Shown here in pieces: positions 46,993 through 60,725 of a DNA stretch of 64,000 nucleotides. The notes beneath the pieces are model-generated. The model saw only the letters and a list, made by a program, of their open reading frames with translations, searched no databases and was not told the DNA's origin. How positions within the stretch are numbered: the stretch's first letter is position 1; every line of letters starts with the position of its first letter. Origin of the DNA: Arctopsyche grandis (Eukaryota > Arthropoda > Insecta > Trichoptera > Hydropsychidae); contig NC_135364.1 in the NCBI RefSeq assembly GCF_051622035.1, forward strand, positions 18,475,001-18,539,000, in the 5' to 3' direction. Made by a program: the position numbers and the translations under genes.

Positions 46993-49900
46993 ACGTGATT
47001 TCAAATTTATAATTTAAGACAAGCATTTATTTAAAGTAGGTGTCGCTCAGGGGTAAACTAGTAATGGCGTCATTATAAAATATAAATCTATTATTTTTAG
47101 TTATTTTATGAGTTACTTATACCGGATTAACCAGTTTTCAAATTTATGATGAAGGGCACAAAAGGGTTTCACATGAAAAATACGTTAATAATTGAGTATT
47201 TTTAAAAATGTTCTAATTAACATTATCTAAATGAATACGAAAGGGGGATCAAATCGCGATAACAAATTATGATCTTGTGTATACGAGTTCGACCCACTAG
47301 CAGAAGTAAGTTTGACAAGTCTGCCGTAGGATTTCTTATTTGCCATTTTTCAAAACAGGTTTACCTCCACATGTAACGGAATGATAGCAATTATACAAAA
47401 TTACATTTTGGTAAGTAACATCGAAGAATTTTCCAAAAAAAACGTAGGTACCCACCGTAAAAAAATGGTAACAAAAATGCATGAATTACACACGTGCCTG
47501 TGCGTGACTATCACGATCGAATTCACTATTACAAGGAAGACCTTGAATTGAATTACGAGTCGTACTTATCAGAGCCCTATTTTTATAACAAATTTTAGTT
47601 GATAAAAATGCCACAAACATACGCGCAAATGCGCCTCTATCTTTGAGCAAAGCACGCTCGACGGAAAACAGCGTGAAAATGCACGAAAAACAAAAATTTA
47701 TGCGTAGGCGTATACATTCTTGCTCTTGCGTGTCGTAAACAGTAATCATACACTCGAAAATAATCCAGGAAGCAAAGTGCATTCGAATCAATCGATGCGA
47801 ATAATTATAGTCCGTTTCCAAAACCGCACAAGCAAATAGGTTCGATAATCAAACAACGATTAAAATTAAATTAAATTAAAAACGTAAGAGAAGCTGCACG
47901 GATTTTCGAACACATACTACGCGAATAGTTTGTTTTACCAGCTAACATACGAAGTACATAACATATTCTGAGGGGGATGAATGGTTAATTATTTAGTTAC
48001 AAATTTTAATTATTTAATTATTTATTTAATTATTTAGTTATAAATGTTTAATGAGGGTCAAATCAAAGATGTGTTATTATTTGGAATTGTTACGAAACAT
48101 CAGTTAAGATTTAGAACATTCAATAAAGATATATTTTATGTAGAAATGTATGAAATTAACACATATCTTTATCCGCCTGCACGCTTCAAATATATAAAAT
48201 TCTTACATAATGTGATTTACATAAATTCAATATCAATAATTATCTTGAAAAAAGATTAATTAGTAGTTCGTTAGATAGACAGTAATAGTTAAAAATAGAT
48301 GTATTAAAAAACATATGTACATATGTATATGTACATAAATACAGTAACAAGCGAATCATGCAAGCCTCTAAAATTTGCCAAAAATAAATACTAGTTTTAA
48401 CAATTAATAAGCATTCTGTAAGAAAAATAACTATTTATATATATACATATATAATCAATATTTATGTACATAGGTATTTCTTATAAAATACATACGTGTG
48501 CATATGTATGTATGTACATTAGGCCGGAGCGGAAAACGCGAATTTTTGATTTTCATCGATTAACCCTGTACATAGAAATCTTTCATCTAAACGTTTTGAA
48601 CAACATCCTGATTCTCCAACTAATCGATTTATCTCGACAAAAATATCGAAAAAGTAGATTTTTTGAATATATATCTTGTTCGAGCATAGTTTCGAATTTT
48701 TTTTCTACAATTAAAAAAAAAAAAACCGGTTAATATTCACCTATTGAAGTTTATTTGGGTCTACTATCATAAGTTTTGACTGATAAACGAGAATTTAAAG
48801 TCACCGAAAAAAAATAGTTGTTTGTATGGGGAAACCAATATTTTCAGAAAATCGACAATTTTTTTCATATTCCAGTGATTATTTTGAAAAAAATTCTCGT
48901 TGAAAGCTCTCTTGGGTATAGTGGGTACTTTTAATCTAAACATAAAATATTTTACATATAAGCAACTCTCATCCATCTCGTCCTACACATTTTCCTAATT
49001 TCATCCACCCATCTCCCCTGTAGCTTTTCTTGCACTCTTAATATTCTCTGGGATTACAATTTATTTACTTCTATCGTCCTTTCTTTTAGAATATACAATA
49101 TGTACGTACATATATAATTAAATGTTTAATCCATATTTTTAATTCGTGCGTATTTTATCTCCCCTTGAAAAACCATTGAAAAAGTAATAAATTCATACTT
49201 TGAAAATTGAATTCTTAATTCATGAACCATTTTACATGTTACACTATTCGCCTTAATATAATTGCATCCGTCGCAATATTTTTATGTGAGTGAATCGCTC
49301 ATGCTTTATATATGTACCTATGTATACAATATACATAGAATGATAGTATGATTGCATTCAACAACATAGTCGCAACTTACAGGATATCCTCATGCCTCAA
49401 TTCAATATGAAAATTTGAACATTCATGCCTCGAATTAGGCAAGATGGCGACGCTTCAGGTGCACAACAAGAGTCTCTCCTGATAAGCAAATGGCAGACTT
49501 CCTCTCAACAGCGAAAACATCAACGTCATCGGTCATCAGTCAGTCGCACGCGATACGAGGCAAATTTAATGTATAATAATAAAAATACATATGCATATTT
49601 TTGCGCTAGGGTGTCAACGGGTTGGTTAATGGGTGGTCTAGCGTAGCAACTGCTGAATACATTTCATTTGAAGAAAAAAACTTATCAATTGAATCGATTA
49701 GTTACAGCCGCATGTTCTATGAATGAAATTGCAGATGGAACGAATCACTTAACCGTCGATTTATCGACGTTTAAAAACGAAATATTGAATTTTGAAGAAT
49801 GAAATCAATCATTGCGATAATCCAAACGATCGTGCGCGATGATTAAATTGTACTGTGAAACACATTATTGAAGATTAAAATAGATTTTTATATGAATTTA

Positions 49901-50287
49901 TTTCGCGATTGGAGTAACAATGTAATGTTACATAAATCGAGATTGTAGAATACTGCTTTTTTTTAATTTGAAACAATAAATTTGGCATTAAAAAGTTTGA
50001 GAGTCACTGAATTTATTAAGCTCTAAATCTAATCAGCACTTGACCTTGGCCTAACGAAAATTATTGCAAAAGTACACGTCTAGCCATTCGCGCTGAGAAA
50101 TTCTAAGGGAGTACGTAATAAAAATAGCAGTAAATAATTTCCATAATTTTCCGACACTTCCGGTCACGGGAAAAACACGCAAAAATCAGACTAACGAGTG
50201 CGTTATGAAAAAAATACTGATTCTGAGAGAACAAAAGAAACTTTTTAAACACACAATTAAAAACTTTTCAAACAAACAATTATTTAA

Positions 50288-50937
50288 GGGTACCATTTAT
50301 CGGCCCTGCAAAATGGCCCTATATCCAAACAAATTAGGTATTTATCACGACATAATATGCAAATGACCATCTCTAAAACATTTCGCCCTGCAAATAAAAA
50401 GAGTGCCCCTCTTTAAAATCGCTCGCACGACCCAATCGGGGTCCCCCGGCAAATCAAAAATAAAAGGGTTGCCAGTAACAAAAATAAAATTTGACAAAAA
50501 TAAATACCGATCCTAAAAACCTAATCTTAAATTAATAAAACCAACCCTAACTTAACCTAACCTTAAATAAATAAGTGTTGGCTACTAAGATATTACGATG
50601 TGTTAGGATAGATATTACGATGTGTGGACCATGAGGAGAGTAGGAATGGACAGAAGCGGGGCGACGCGCTATCATCCAACTGCCAAAACTATAATTTCAC
50701 TGATAGGAGGCCAGTTAAAATATAATTTGATATGATTTCACCCAACTATATCCAGTGAAAATGTAACTGGTTATGATTTCACTGAAACGTCAAATTTTAT
50801 TTTTGTTACTAGCAACTCATTTGACGTTTGATTTGCAGGACGGACCCCGATTGGGTCGTGCGAGCTATTTCAGAGATGTTAATTTAACATTAAATGTCGT
50901 GTAATTTATTTTACAGCCGTGCCAAAAATATTATCCC
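50288..50937. mobile_element. Mutator-like non-autonomous element
   Basis: Flanked by a perfect 9-bp direct repeat ATTATTTAA (50279-50287, 50938-50946). The ends GGGTACCATTTATCGGCC and, inward from the right, GGGATAATATTTTTGGCAC start long inverted arms of about 200 nt. These contain CTCGCACGACCCAATCGGGG and AACAAAAATAAAATTTGAC on both sides. A 9-bp duplication plus long arms is the MULE pattern. 650 bp, no transposase. Confidence 0.75.
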
Positions 50938-51176
50938 ATTATTTAAGACAGCAAACGTCAATTTTAAGATGTATTAGTTTTATACTGTACCAGCTTTATT
51001 ACCCGGCTTCGCTCGGTATTTGTAATATAAACCACTTAAACATGACTAATCTAATAGTAAACATTTTATTAAATTTATTTGAATAGTTTTAATTTATATA
51101 AATGTATATGAGTTTAATTTATATAAAATTATATAAATGTATATATAGTAAGTCTCTTATAAAAAAATATATGTAC

Positions 51177-51296
51177 GCCCCGGCGTCTGCGCCCCCTAGG
51201 ACTCGTCCCTAGGGGGCGGAGCCCTAGGGCTTTACCCCCGACGTCTGCGCCCCCTAGGGCTTCGCCCTCGGCGCATACGCTCCGGGCACTTTGAAT
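51177..51296 (+). repeat. GC-rich imperfect double repeat
   Basis: Two units of about 60 bp, each with CGTCTGCGCCCCCTAGG followed by a CCCTAGGGCTT or TTCGCCCTCGG variant, inside the ACCCGGC repeat. Strongly GC-rich against its AT-rich surroundings. Confidence 0.65.
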
Positions 51297-51388
51297 CCTT
51301 TGAATTGAAAAAAAACGAATCATTTGTTCGATGACGTCGCGGATCTACGAACGAACAAACAACCAAGGATACATACATCCATACATAT

Positions 51389-52197
51389 AATGCGATTGTG
51401 TGGAATCCGCATGAAGCAAATTACTCTCTGATGATTGAGAAAGTGCAAAAAGCATTTCTTCGTTTCCTATATAGGAAAGAATATGGGTATTACCCATATC
51501 TCTACCCCACTCCTTTCCTTTTGGGCATGCTTGGGTATAATTCCCTTGAACTTCGGAGAAACTTCTCATTAATTCGTTTCGTTCTCCTGCTCTTACGTGG
51601 TAATACGTCATGCCCGTTGTTGCTGGAGCAGTTGGGGCTTTATGTCCCTATTCACTATGTGCGTGGTAGACATCATCATTTGCTGGCTGTACCTCCTGCC
51701 CGCACAGTCCTTTTTCGAATGGCTCCTATTCCAAGAGCTATCCGACTTCTTAATGAAATCGTTGCTGCCGAGACTGAATGTGATATTTTCCACCTTAGTG
51801 AGCGTAAATTGTCGGAAATTACTCTAACCCATTTATCTGGTAGTCTGCGCTCATCATTGTTTTCATGATTGATTGTGATTTATGAGTGAAATTTTGATTA
51901 ACTCTCTTCCATTTGGGCCTTACAGGGATGTTTTGTATTTGTAGTTGTTTCTTACATATTTATTGAAACTGGCTGTAGGTGCAAGGCATTCCTTATGCTA
52001 TATTTTATTTGATATTTTTACTTTATCTGTTATTATAAATGCTATTTTTTATGTATGTAGATGTATTTATGTTTATGTTTAATTGTTATTTTGTTTTTTT
52101 TCTTTTTTGTGTTATATTTTTTGACCATTGTGGCGCTTTAGGAATTCCTGTTATGCCACAATGGTCTGTTTAAAATAAATAAATAAATAAATAAATT
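51389..52197 (+). mobile_element. 5'-truncated LINE (CR1/Jockey-type) 3' end
   Basis: An open frame of 156 residues (51398-51868) starts V-W-N-P-H-E, then I-E-K-V-Q-K-A-F-L-R-F-L-Y-R-K, Y-N-S-L-E-L-R-R-N-F and A-R-T-V-L-F-R-M-A-P-I-P-R-A. This is the conserved C-terminal region after the reverse transcriptase domain of CR1/Jockey-like LINEs. A roughly 330-bp 3' UTR ends in the stem-loop 52123-52166 (GACCATTGTGGC / GCCACAATGGTC) and an AAATAAATAAAT tail. The intact frame suggests a fairly young copy. Endonuclease and catalytic domains are absent. Confidence 0.85.
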
Positions 52198-52439
52198 ACA
52201 AACATATGTATATACAAAGTCTCTTTCCAAATTATATATTAGATACATAAATATACATACATATATCATCCAAGCTTAACAATAATCAAAAATTAGACAA
52301 CTAAACATAAAATGTACAGCCAACACACCCAGTACATTCGTAATGTTTATGAAGTGTTGGCTAGTATTATACGTTGTAACTACATAGTGTTGTAGAGAAG
52401 TACTATATTGTAAGAAATCTAGCAAAATTGTGCAGTAGA

Positions 52440-52960
52440 TATTTTTAGCGCTTTAGTAGCCACCGCAGCATATATTTTTTTCATCTTGCGAGATGCTGGC
52501 GCGTCCGGGGCAGGGCATCAATGATGCGCACCCAATTCAGAGGCACCCAGAGTCCACTCGAGAGCTACAATATGTATCTAGTATAGTCCAACCACCAATG
52601 AGCGTCGAATTGGGCGAAACGCCATGGCGTTATTGAGTCACCGTTGCGCAATGGAGCAACTGCACGTTGCCCTCACATACTCCACGCACACACACCATGA
52701 TGCGAACAAGAGACCGTTTGCATTCGTTGTTTTTTCAATTTTCCGTCTGGCGTCAAAGTGGGCCAATGTTAGCCGCGACTAGGGCCCGCTCAATGCCGAC
52801 TTGTGCTAATTTTAGGGCTATGAAAACCACATGGGCACCGTGGAGCTGCCCGGCCTACGCAACTGCACGCTTGACCCATCCACACAATCCAAACACCATT
52901 AGGTGTGTGTATGTGCCTCCACCATTGGGAGCCATCATTGCTATGCGCTGTGTGGGAAGG
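52440..52960. other. GC-richer unique segment
   Basis: Balanced composition amid AT-rich DNA, with short open frames on both strands but no recognisable domain. It could be a non-coding exon or control region of chinmo; nothing in the sequence decides. Confidence 0.3.
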
Positions 52961-52964
52961 ATCA

Positions 52965-54146
52965 AAGACGGTCAATATAGTTCTGGGTGGCTATTGATGG
53001 TGTTGTAAGCGTGGATGCTCAAATTGTATTCGTTAAAAGCGGCAAATGCCAATCAATGTGTTTGAGAATACATCGAAAACTCATGGAAACAAAGAGCAGA
53101 AAGTTATGATCAAGGCTGAGGAGTCGTTAAAAACCACCGGCCAAGGCATTTTCTTACAATCTGACTCCGTAGGATCGAAGATGGTCAATATAGTTCTATA
53201 TTGATTAGGGATTTCAAATATACCGATATTTTTCACTACCGGTACTACCAGTATTGAATTGTTTAAACAATTTGTGCTAAAAAAAAATCATTAATTACCA
53301 ATAAAATATTAATGAATTAATTTAAAGACTCCGGATATTGAGTGTTGACTTATTCTTCGACTAATCCATACAAACTAGCCGACACGACGTTTTCTTCTAA
53401 ATTCAAAACAATTGTACTTACATAAAATTAAAATAATTATATTTCAGAATCATCGTTAGTTTGTTTTGTACTACCGGTAGACTATTTTATAGTACGTCGA
53501 ATCTCGTCCAAAAACCGGTAGAATCGATTTCGGTAGTGCCGGTATTGAAATTCCTAGTATTGATGGTGTTATGATCGTGGGAGATCAAAGTATATTCGTT
53601 AAAAGCGGAAAATTCCAATCAATGTATTTGGGAATACATCGAAAAGTGATGGAATCAAACACAAGGAAGCTATGATATGGGCTGTGAAGTCGTTAAAAAC
53701 GGTACGACTCCGACTTGGGCATTTTCCGACAATCCGACTCCGACTACAAAGGATAAAAGACGATCAATAAAGTTATGTGTGGGTATCGATGATTTTGTTA
53801 ACATGGATTATCAAATTGTACTCGTCAAAAGTGGTAAATGCCAATCAATGCACTTATTTGGGAATATGAACATCAAAAAATGATGGAAGCAAACAAAAAA
53901 ATGCTATGATCTGAGATATGGGCGAAAACATGAGAAAAAGACAATGATATAAACACAGCGTCTCAGATCTGCTAACATTGGATATTGTTCAATCGCAAGT
54001 TAGAAGTTCACTATTCATACACACATATATTATTTAGAAAAAAAAATTGCGATTTAAAGTTTGAGTCGCTCGTTTTTTAACGACTGCGACTCCAACCAAA
54101 AAGCCATGACTCCTTGAGTCTCTCAGACTCTGACTCCACAGCCCTG
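52965..54146. mobile_element. CTCCGACTCC / GGATC family copies, interrupted
   Basis: GGATC-type units start at 52969 and 53172, and a degraded one at about 53749, with the same GCCAATCAATG, ACATCGAAAA and GAGTCGTTAAAAAC blocks as the 41.3 kb array. The right end is GACTCTGACTCCACAGCCCTG at 54126-54146, i.e. CAGGGCTGTGGAGTCAGAGT read inward, a hAT-type terminus. No matching left terminus was found. Confidence 0.65.
53206..53556. mobile_element. hAT-like element nested in the GGATC repeat
   Basis: Left TAGGGATTTCAAATATACCG; right read inward TAGGAATTTCAATACCGG. Many ACTACCGGTA motifs lie near both ends. The flanks ATATTGAT / GTATTGAT match at 7 of 8. 351 bp, no coding. Confidence 0.75.
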
Positions 54147-55434
54147 ATTATGATTTAAGTATACATCCATAGGTGGATCCTCTAGCGTTATAAGAGGGCC
54201 TGGAGGGGAGGGGGAGTCGGAAAAAACGAAATATTATCCTTAGTAACAAATCGTCTCTTCTATAGCAATATGTACATATGTTCGTATACATATATGTATG
54301 TACATACATACATGCATACAATGTAGACTTAGAAATAAAATAAGCGAAGTTAAAAATATTGCGATCACTTTAAATCCACGCGATATTAAATGTGTATGTA
54401 ATATGATTCAAAAAGTTCATCATTCTGTATCATATATGTATGTATATATGTACTGTGCATTAATATTGAATGCAAATACAGTACCGAACTTCTCAGAAGA
54501 TACGTCAATTGCATAAAAATTGAACAATTCACCGAAATAAATGTTTGACAATATGCTTATGTTAATTGTATTGTTGTTAATTAATTTTAAGTTCTAATTA
54601 ACAAAATGCATTTTATAAAACTACATACATATGTATGTATAAAGTACCTACAGAAGCTTCACATAATTTTCAACCAATCACAAAGTCTTCTCTCAAGTGC
54701 ATAAACGAAAACAAATTATGCATTTTATTTTTTCGCATAAAGGAAGAGATGATGCGTCATCCCAAATTCATCGAAATCATTCAGAGCAGAATGCAAAAAG
54801 CGCATGCGTCAATCCGACACATCCGTCATACTCATTCTGTTGGCAGAACCCGTCACAACCGGCAAACGTGTTACATTTTCATAAGCTTAACGATTAGGAA
54901 AAACGATACAATATAAATATATTTTTCATTTAAAAATACCGCTTACTTGCATACATACGTATAACTGACCCTGTAAAATCATCCGAGAGAAAATTCAACA
55001 AAAAAATCATTGACCCATTTACGCCAGCTGCTCGATAATTTACGAGAACAAATGTAGCTCGTAAAAACCTCATCACGCGCCACTATAGGTAATGTTTGAG
55101 AAAAACGTTCTCAACTTTTCACGAAAAACCTTACATATCGCACAAGTACCTTCGGAAAAATCCATAATACAACACACACACACATACATGCATACACACA
55201 GCCAAAGTACAAATGCATTATAAGCAACTTATACACGCACCCATTGTATAATTTGAACTTTGATTAAAACGATTCGTAAGAAATGATAAGCGACAATGAA
55301 TAGATTACCAACTCCGATACAAACCCTGTGCACAAACTACTCATGCTTATCTCCAACTAGTATATGTGGCATAAACTATCGATAACATACATATGCGTGC
55401 GTTGCGCAATCGACCCGACTGTTTTCATATCTTA

Positions 55435-55534
<100 letters not shown>

Positions 55535-56144
55535 AGGAGTATACAAATAGAGGGGCAATTTCAAAATGGAAGTGATTCTGAGATCCGTTTTGGCCGGACT
55601 CGACGGGGAAATTGGGCGAGGGGGTTGCTCTCCTCTTTTGAAGAACGTGAATGCGATTTTCCACTTGGGAACATGGCCTGATTGAATTCCCCGTTCTAAG
55701 GAGAAGGAGAACTAAGCCGAAAGCTAAGGTTCGACGAACCCGAAATACCCAAATATCTGATCGGTCTATCTTACCGAAGCAGATTTACCCCGTTTTCTAA
55801 CGGGAAAACGGATTTACAATGCAAGAATTCATGAATAGAGTACAAAATCGAATATTTAAATGCAATCTAATCTTATTTTCAATGCTTTCAGATTACATTC
55901 TGTCTAATTTGATAAGAGTTTTCCGCAAAGTCAAACACGAACTGTCTTTAATCATATAAAAAATATGAACCATTGTTTACTTTTATACCTCCCATCACCT
56001 TCAAACAATAATATACATATGTACTTCAATGAAACTAACAGAAGAACTATGCACAGTATATACATACATATGTACATATGATGGTGTAGCAAAAAATATT
56101 TTGTAATATATGTAGGTACATTATTAGTCATAAATTGTATTTAT

Positions 56145-56215
56145 TTATTATTATTTAAAGTTTGGACCATAGTGGCATTACAGGAAATCCTAATACACCA
56201 CAGTGGTCAAAAATA
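56145..56215 (-). mobile_element. LINE 3' tail fragment
   Basis: Minus strand: GACCACTGTGGT, loop GTATTAGGATTTCCTGTAAT, GCCACTATGGTC, then an AAATAATAATAAATAAAT tail. Matches the stem-loop of the 51.4 kb LINE; everything upstream is missing. Confidence 0.7.
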
Positions 56216-57718
56216 TAACAGAAAAGAAACAAAATAATTAACTTTATATATTTATAAATAAAATTTAAATTCTGATTCTTCGTAAATTTCATTTAAAAAG
56301 ATTGCAATATCAAATCAGAATCATTCTACGGTACATTTCTCGCTTATTCGGCACTGTGAGAAAAATACGGGTTGGATTAACGATACATATTTAAATAAGT
56401 AAATATCGTTTTTCGTGAAACTTTTAAAGTGTTTTACTAACCGGGGATATTACATGCAAATAAATTGCAATGAAAAAATATTTTTAGCCCAATGTGACAA
56501 CCCTAATACAATAATAGTAATGCGACGCCACACTAGATGCATATGTACATTTAGTGTACATATTTATATCTGTGGTTGCAATCTTATCTCAGATAATGCA
56601 ATCTGTTTTGAATGCTAAAAACACTCTAAATTACGTCATAACGCCAACACCCTGACCATCCAAATTCTGTCGTGAAAACGTAATTTTATTTTAAAAAAAA
56701 TCGATCAAATTTGAAATACATACATCAAAGTAAACGAGTGTCGTACAACAAAATGATGATTTGATGATACAAGTGCGATGTTATATAGCACTGTTTAAAT
56801 TACAACACAAACTAAAATGCCTCTTCACAATACCTAGGCAAACAAGACACGCGTTCAAGGATAATTCTACATTTTCCACAAACAAAGCCTCAACAAATAC
56901 GATTGAGTAATTAAAGGAAGAATTAACACGCATAAATTATTATTATAATTTACAATCAATAACGACAATATTTTGACAAGCCATATATCTAACGGAAACC
57001 CACCGGAGATCTTCCCGTGTATTTTTATTATTCGTCAAAATACACATATGACACATGCAGACAATTAGATAGCGTTGCAAAACCGAAAAACATTTTTTCT
57101 CATGGCCAACTACGCAATTTCCTAAGCACGTGTATGCACTGATATGCAACAGCCGATAAGTGGAAAAAACAACGCGTCGAAACAAATACCGATGGATTCG
57201 ACCGCGTGTGAAGCGATGCAACGCAGTGCGACAATGTGAAGAGTAAGGAATTGCAATAACAACATCGATGATAGTGCATTGTTTGGGATTACTGTAGTAT
57301 TCGTATCGCGTCGCGTCGTATCAAGTCACTTCGCTGTGGTCTCGGCCTTAGAAGGAATGAATCGCCGAAACTATTTACACATACGATAAGACATCGGATG
57401 TTAATCGAAATGTTATTAAAAAAAAAATCGATATTTATGTAAAAAAAAAACTGGGTGAATATGTAGGTGAAGAAATTATCAGTGCCTTTATAATGCAAGA
57501 TAATCGATAAAAACGGCAGCCGAGCGTTATTTTACATTTATAAGCTGTCTAATAATTTTACAATCGGATACTTCATAATTTTTCCTACTATTTATGTCAG
57601 CATACGATTGATTGTTTGCTTAGGTAGTGTATGATAATAATATAGATACAGAAATTATAATATCTATTATTTTAAACACTGCTTAAATCCATATGTTTAT
57701 TTATATTTTCTTCCCAAA

Positions 57719-57953
57719 TATATAATCCATCCGCTGTAAAAAATCCCAATATATATAATCCATCCGCTGTAGGAAGAGACCTATGTAGGTAAAATGTATA
57801 TGTTGTCCTTTTCACCCCATTACGATTAATAGCATTTCGTAAATACAATGTTCTATTGTCTATACAAAATGCTATGTATTGGTCGAGCGGCGCTGAAAGA
57901 GATAGCATGTACTTTTTACCAAAATATCTTCCTACAGTGGATGGATTATAATA
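57719..57953. mobile_element. about 190-bp MITE, copy 2, left end duplicated
   Basis: TATAATCCATCCGCTGTAGG at about 57758 and CCTACAGTGGATGGATTATA at the right end are inverted. The first 19 bases of the left end occur twice (57719 and 57758). The interior matches copy 1 at 42405. Confidence 0.8.
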
Positions 57954-59139
57954 TAACATATTTACAATTATATGTAGTTATTTACGAAACCTTCAAAATC
58001 TCCACAATAGTATTTTTAAAATAAAATAAACCTTCGTGAAAAATGTGTATAATATACTAATATAGAAATACTAGTGATAACCAAGATGATATATCATGGG
58101 ATGCATTATTAGAATAAAATTTTAAAATTTGTATTCATATTAACGAAAAACCTCTTAAAACTAAAACTAGTTTACGCTAAAAATTCATCTAATTGGTTTG
58201 ACTCAAAGAAGTATGGACTTATATACAGATGATCGGCATAACGAGGAGATATATATGTATGTATGTAGAAAACGGAATACAAAAGGAGTGGATAAAATTG
58301 GGAGAGTGAAGAGATTGAAATAGCAATGAGTCGGTCACGAGACTTGAAGAATGGACGAAATAAGGACAAAAGAAGTGTTGCAGAGGTACCCAAGGGAATG
58401 TACATAAAAAGGATGAATACGAAGGGCGCAAAGATTTTTTTAAATTAATAATTTTTGACTCTCCGCGTTTTTAAATTCAAATGGATTAAACAATTATTTA
58501 TATACATATATGCTAGAAGAAAAGACGATATAAGTGATCAAGTGGTAGGCGAGAGAATGTAAAACGGTGAAAAAGAAGACTGTAAAAAAGATGATTGGAT
58601 GAAATTAGAAAAATGTGTGAGTGGTTGAGATGGATGAGAGTTGCGCAGAACAGAGACAAATAGAGGGGTGTTGGAGAGACCTTAATCCAGCAAAGAATAG
58701 TAAATAATGATAATATATACATGGTTAAATATAATAAAAATGTAAAAAACCAACCTTAAATCATTAACATGTCTTATACATATGTATATGCGTCATATTA
58801 GAAGGCGTTCTAAAAAATATTCTGTAACAGGTGCATAGGCACAAGTTCCAAGGCGAAGGGAACCTCTAAATTAAACCAATAAAAAATGCCTTTTTTAATA
58901 TTGTGTAGTTTTAATAAAAAAATATACACCGTTACAAAAGTATTGCCTGCGGCACTGCACATGCTTAACATTACGCTAAGTTACACTAGTTACGTACTTA
59001 AAATTCTAATATTCAAACTAGCTGTTTACATACATATGTATGTATGTATTGCACAGTAAAAATGTACGACTGAGCAACATTCAAAGTAAATCGAACGATC
59101 CCAGCTGGAATTATAGTCCCCGGTATAAATTTTCCAAAC

Positions 59140-59465
59140 AACATATGTGGTTTAGAAGGGGGTTGGGCAGCGGCGATGCGCGTCGCCCGTAAATCATCTG
59201 GTTTTCGTGAGGATGGGGATGAGGGGGGCGGCGACGGGCAGCAACGCTCCAGAAAAAACAAACATTAGCATAAGGCGGGCGGGTGCGGTAGGGCAGGGCG
59301 GCAGTCGGGGCAAGGCCGCACCGGGGAGGGCGGAAACAGGAGAACGAGTCGGTGGGCGGCCAGGGGGAGGGGGACAGCCCCAGACGCCGTCTGGCCTCAG
59401 CCTGGCTGCGTACCTCGCATTTTCCGGAAAAACGAACCGCCCACCGTTGCGGAAATCAAGAAAAT
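59140..59465. other. GC-rich island 1
   Basis: About 320 bp of G-rich, CpG-containing DNA in AT-rich surroundings. Open frames on both strands are compositional. A non-coding 5' exon or promoter of chinmo is possible but unproven. Confidence 0.35.
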
Positions 59466-60484
59466 TTTCACAGTAAATATGGATGAATCAGCTGTCTCCT
59501 AGCCGATTGGTCCGGTGTTCGTATGTCAAAGAAAATAGTACATAAATGGGTAGCACGCCATGTGTAATTTATGTACATAAGTGGGTTGCATATAAATTTA
59601 TGTCTGAAGAGCAGGTGGTCTGATATAATATTACGCACAATGATACAGTCATCGTTCCGTTATCGGAAAATTTTGGACGTAAAATGAACTGATGAACTAA
59701 ATGCCAATTTTGCAATTTCATTTTAGTAACAAAAATTTACTCTAGATAAAAATTTTATTTAAGTCTAAATACATGGAATGTAAACAATTTTGATAAGCAA
59801 ATTTAATCAACAGATAAATTATCCATCGTATCTTTGAGACGAATACTTTTCAAGTAGTTTACATATTTCCTGTTATTATTTTATGTATATATATACCTAT
59901 ATACATTTTATGTATAAAAAAAACATTGAAATTTGTCGGTATATTTAGCAAAAAAAAAATCGCTCAACGAATTTCCACCAGGGTTTCCGAATATATGATT
60001 AAACAAACAAAGATGCATTAGCATTACAAATTTTAATCATAAAATGAAAAATCATTACAACAATCGAAACGATTAAGAAAGAGTAAATTGACGGTACTAA
60101 ATGAAAGTCGAAGAACTCAAATCGAAGCAAATTACATTTTCTATTACTACATGATCCATGTTTTACAACTCGTAATAGAAGTAGACTTATTTGAATAAAA
60201 AGAAAGTGCCGATTCGAATTAAAAACTATCCACATTTTAAAAGCATCGAAATATAAATAAATACATATATGCACATATGTATATAATACTCGAATAATAT
60301 GTAGGACATCATTTAATTATTATTATTAAGAAAAGAGTGTGTGTGCTCAAATCATCAATTTCAATATCGATTCAAGATTAAATGGCAAATATTTTCCTGC
60401 ACTTTGGAGGTCTCCGAAATATTTCCCAGTTGATACGACATCAAGTACGATTTATAGTATAATATATCGGATCGCATGATAAAA

Positions 60485-60725
60485 GTCCTCGTATTCCATG
60501 AATAAGTGGTCCGGTAGGAGAGCGGCATCGCTGCGCAAATAGTCTCACAAGAGTCATTCGGGAGAAAAACAAACATTACCCCACGCGACGGTCCATAAAG
60601 TAGACCGTGGGGTGGCTGAAGGGGGAGGCTGGGAGGTGGGAGCGTGGTAGGGCGGATATCAAGGACGCCTGTAGTGGCGACGTAGGCGGACCCCGCCCCC
60701 TGGCAACTAGACACGTGGGACCCCA
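60485..60725. other. GC-rich island 2
   Basis: About 240 bp, G-rich on the plus strand, no domain in any frame. Same possible explanation as island 1. Confidence 0.35.

Larger units (their letters stand above)
50998..52255 (+). mobile_element. ACCCGGCTTCGCTC family repeat split by a LINE
   Basis: Begins TTACCCGGCTTCGCTCGG, TTTGTAATATAAACC, ACTAATCTAATAGTAAAC. It has a GC-rich block at 51177-51296, then reaches about 51388, where a LINE starts. After the LINE poly-tail (52197) it resumes with ATACAAAGTCTCTTTCCAAA. The order of blocks matches the copies at 13.5 and 37.0 kb. Confidence 0.6.

Noticed and set aside
51129-51323. Minus-strand frame with Gly/Arg-rich sequence
   Set aside because: Compositional effect of the GC-rich double repeat in a mobile element.
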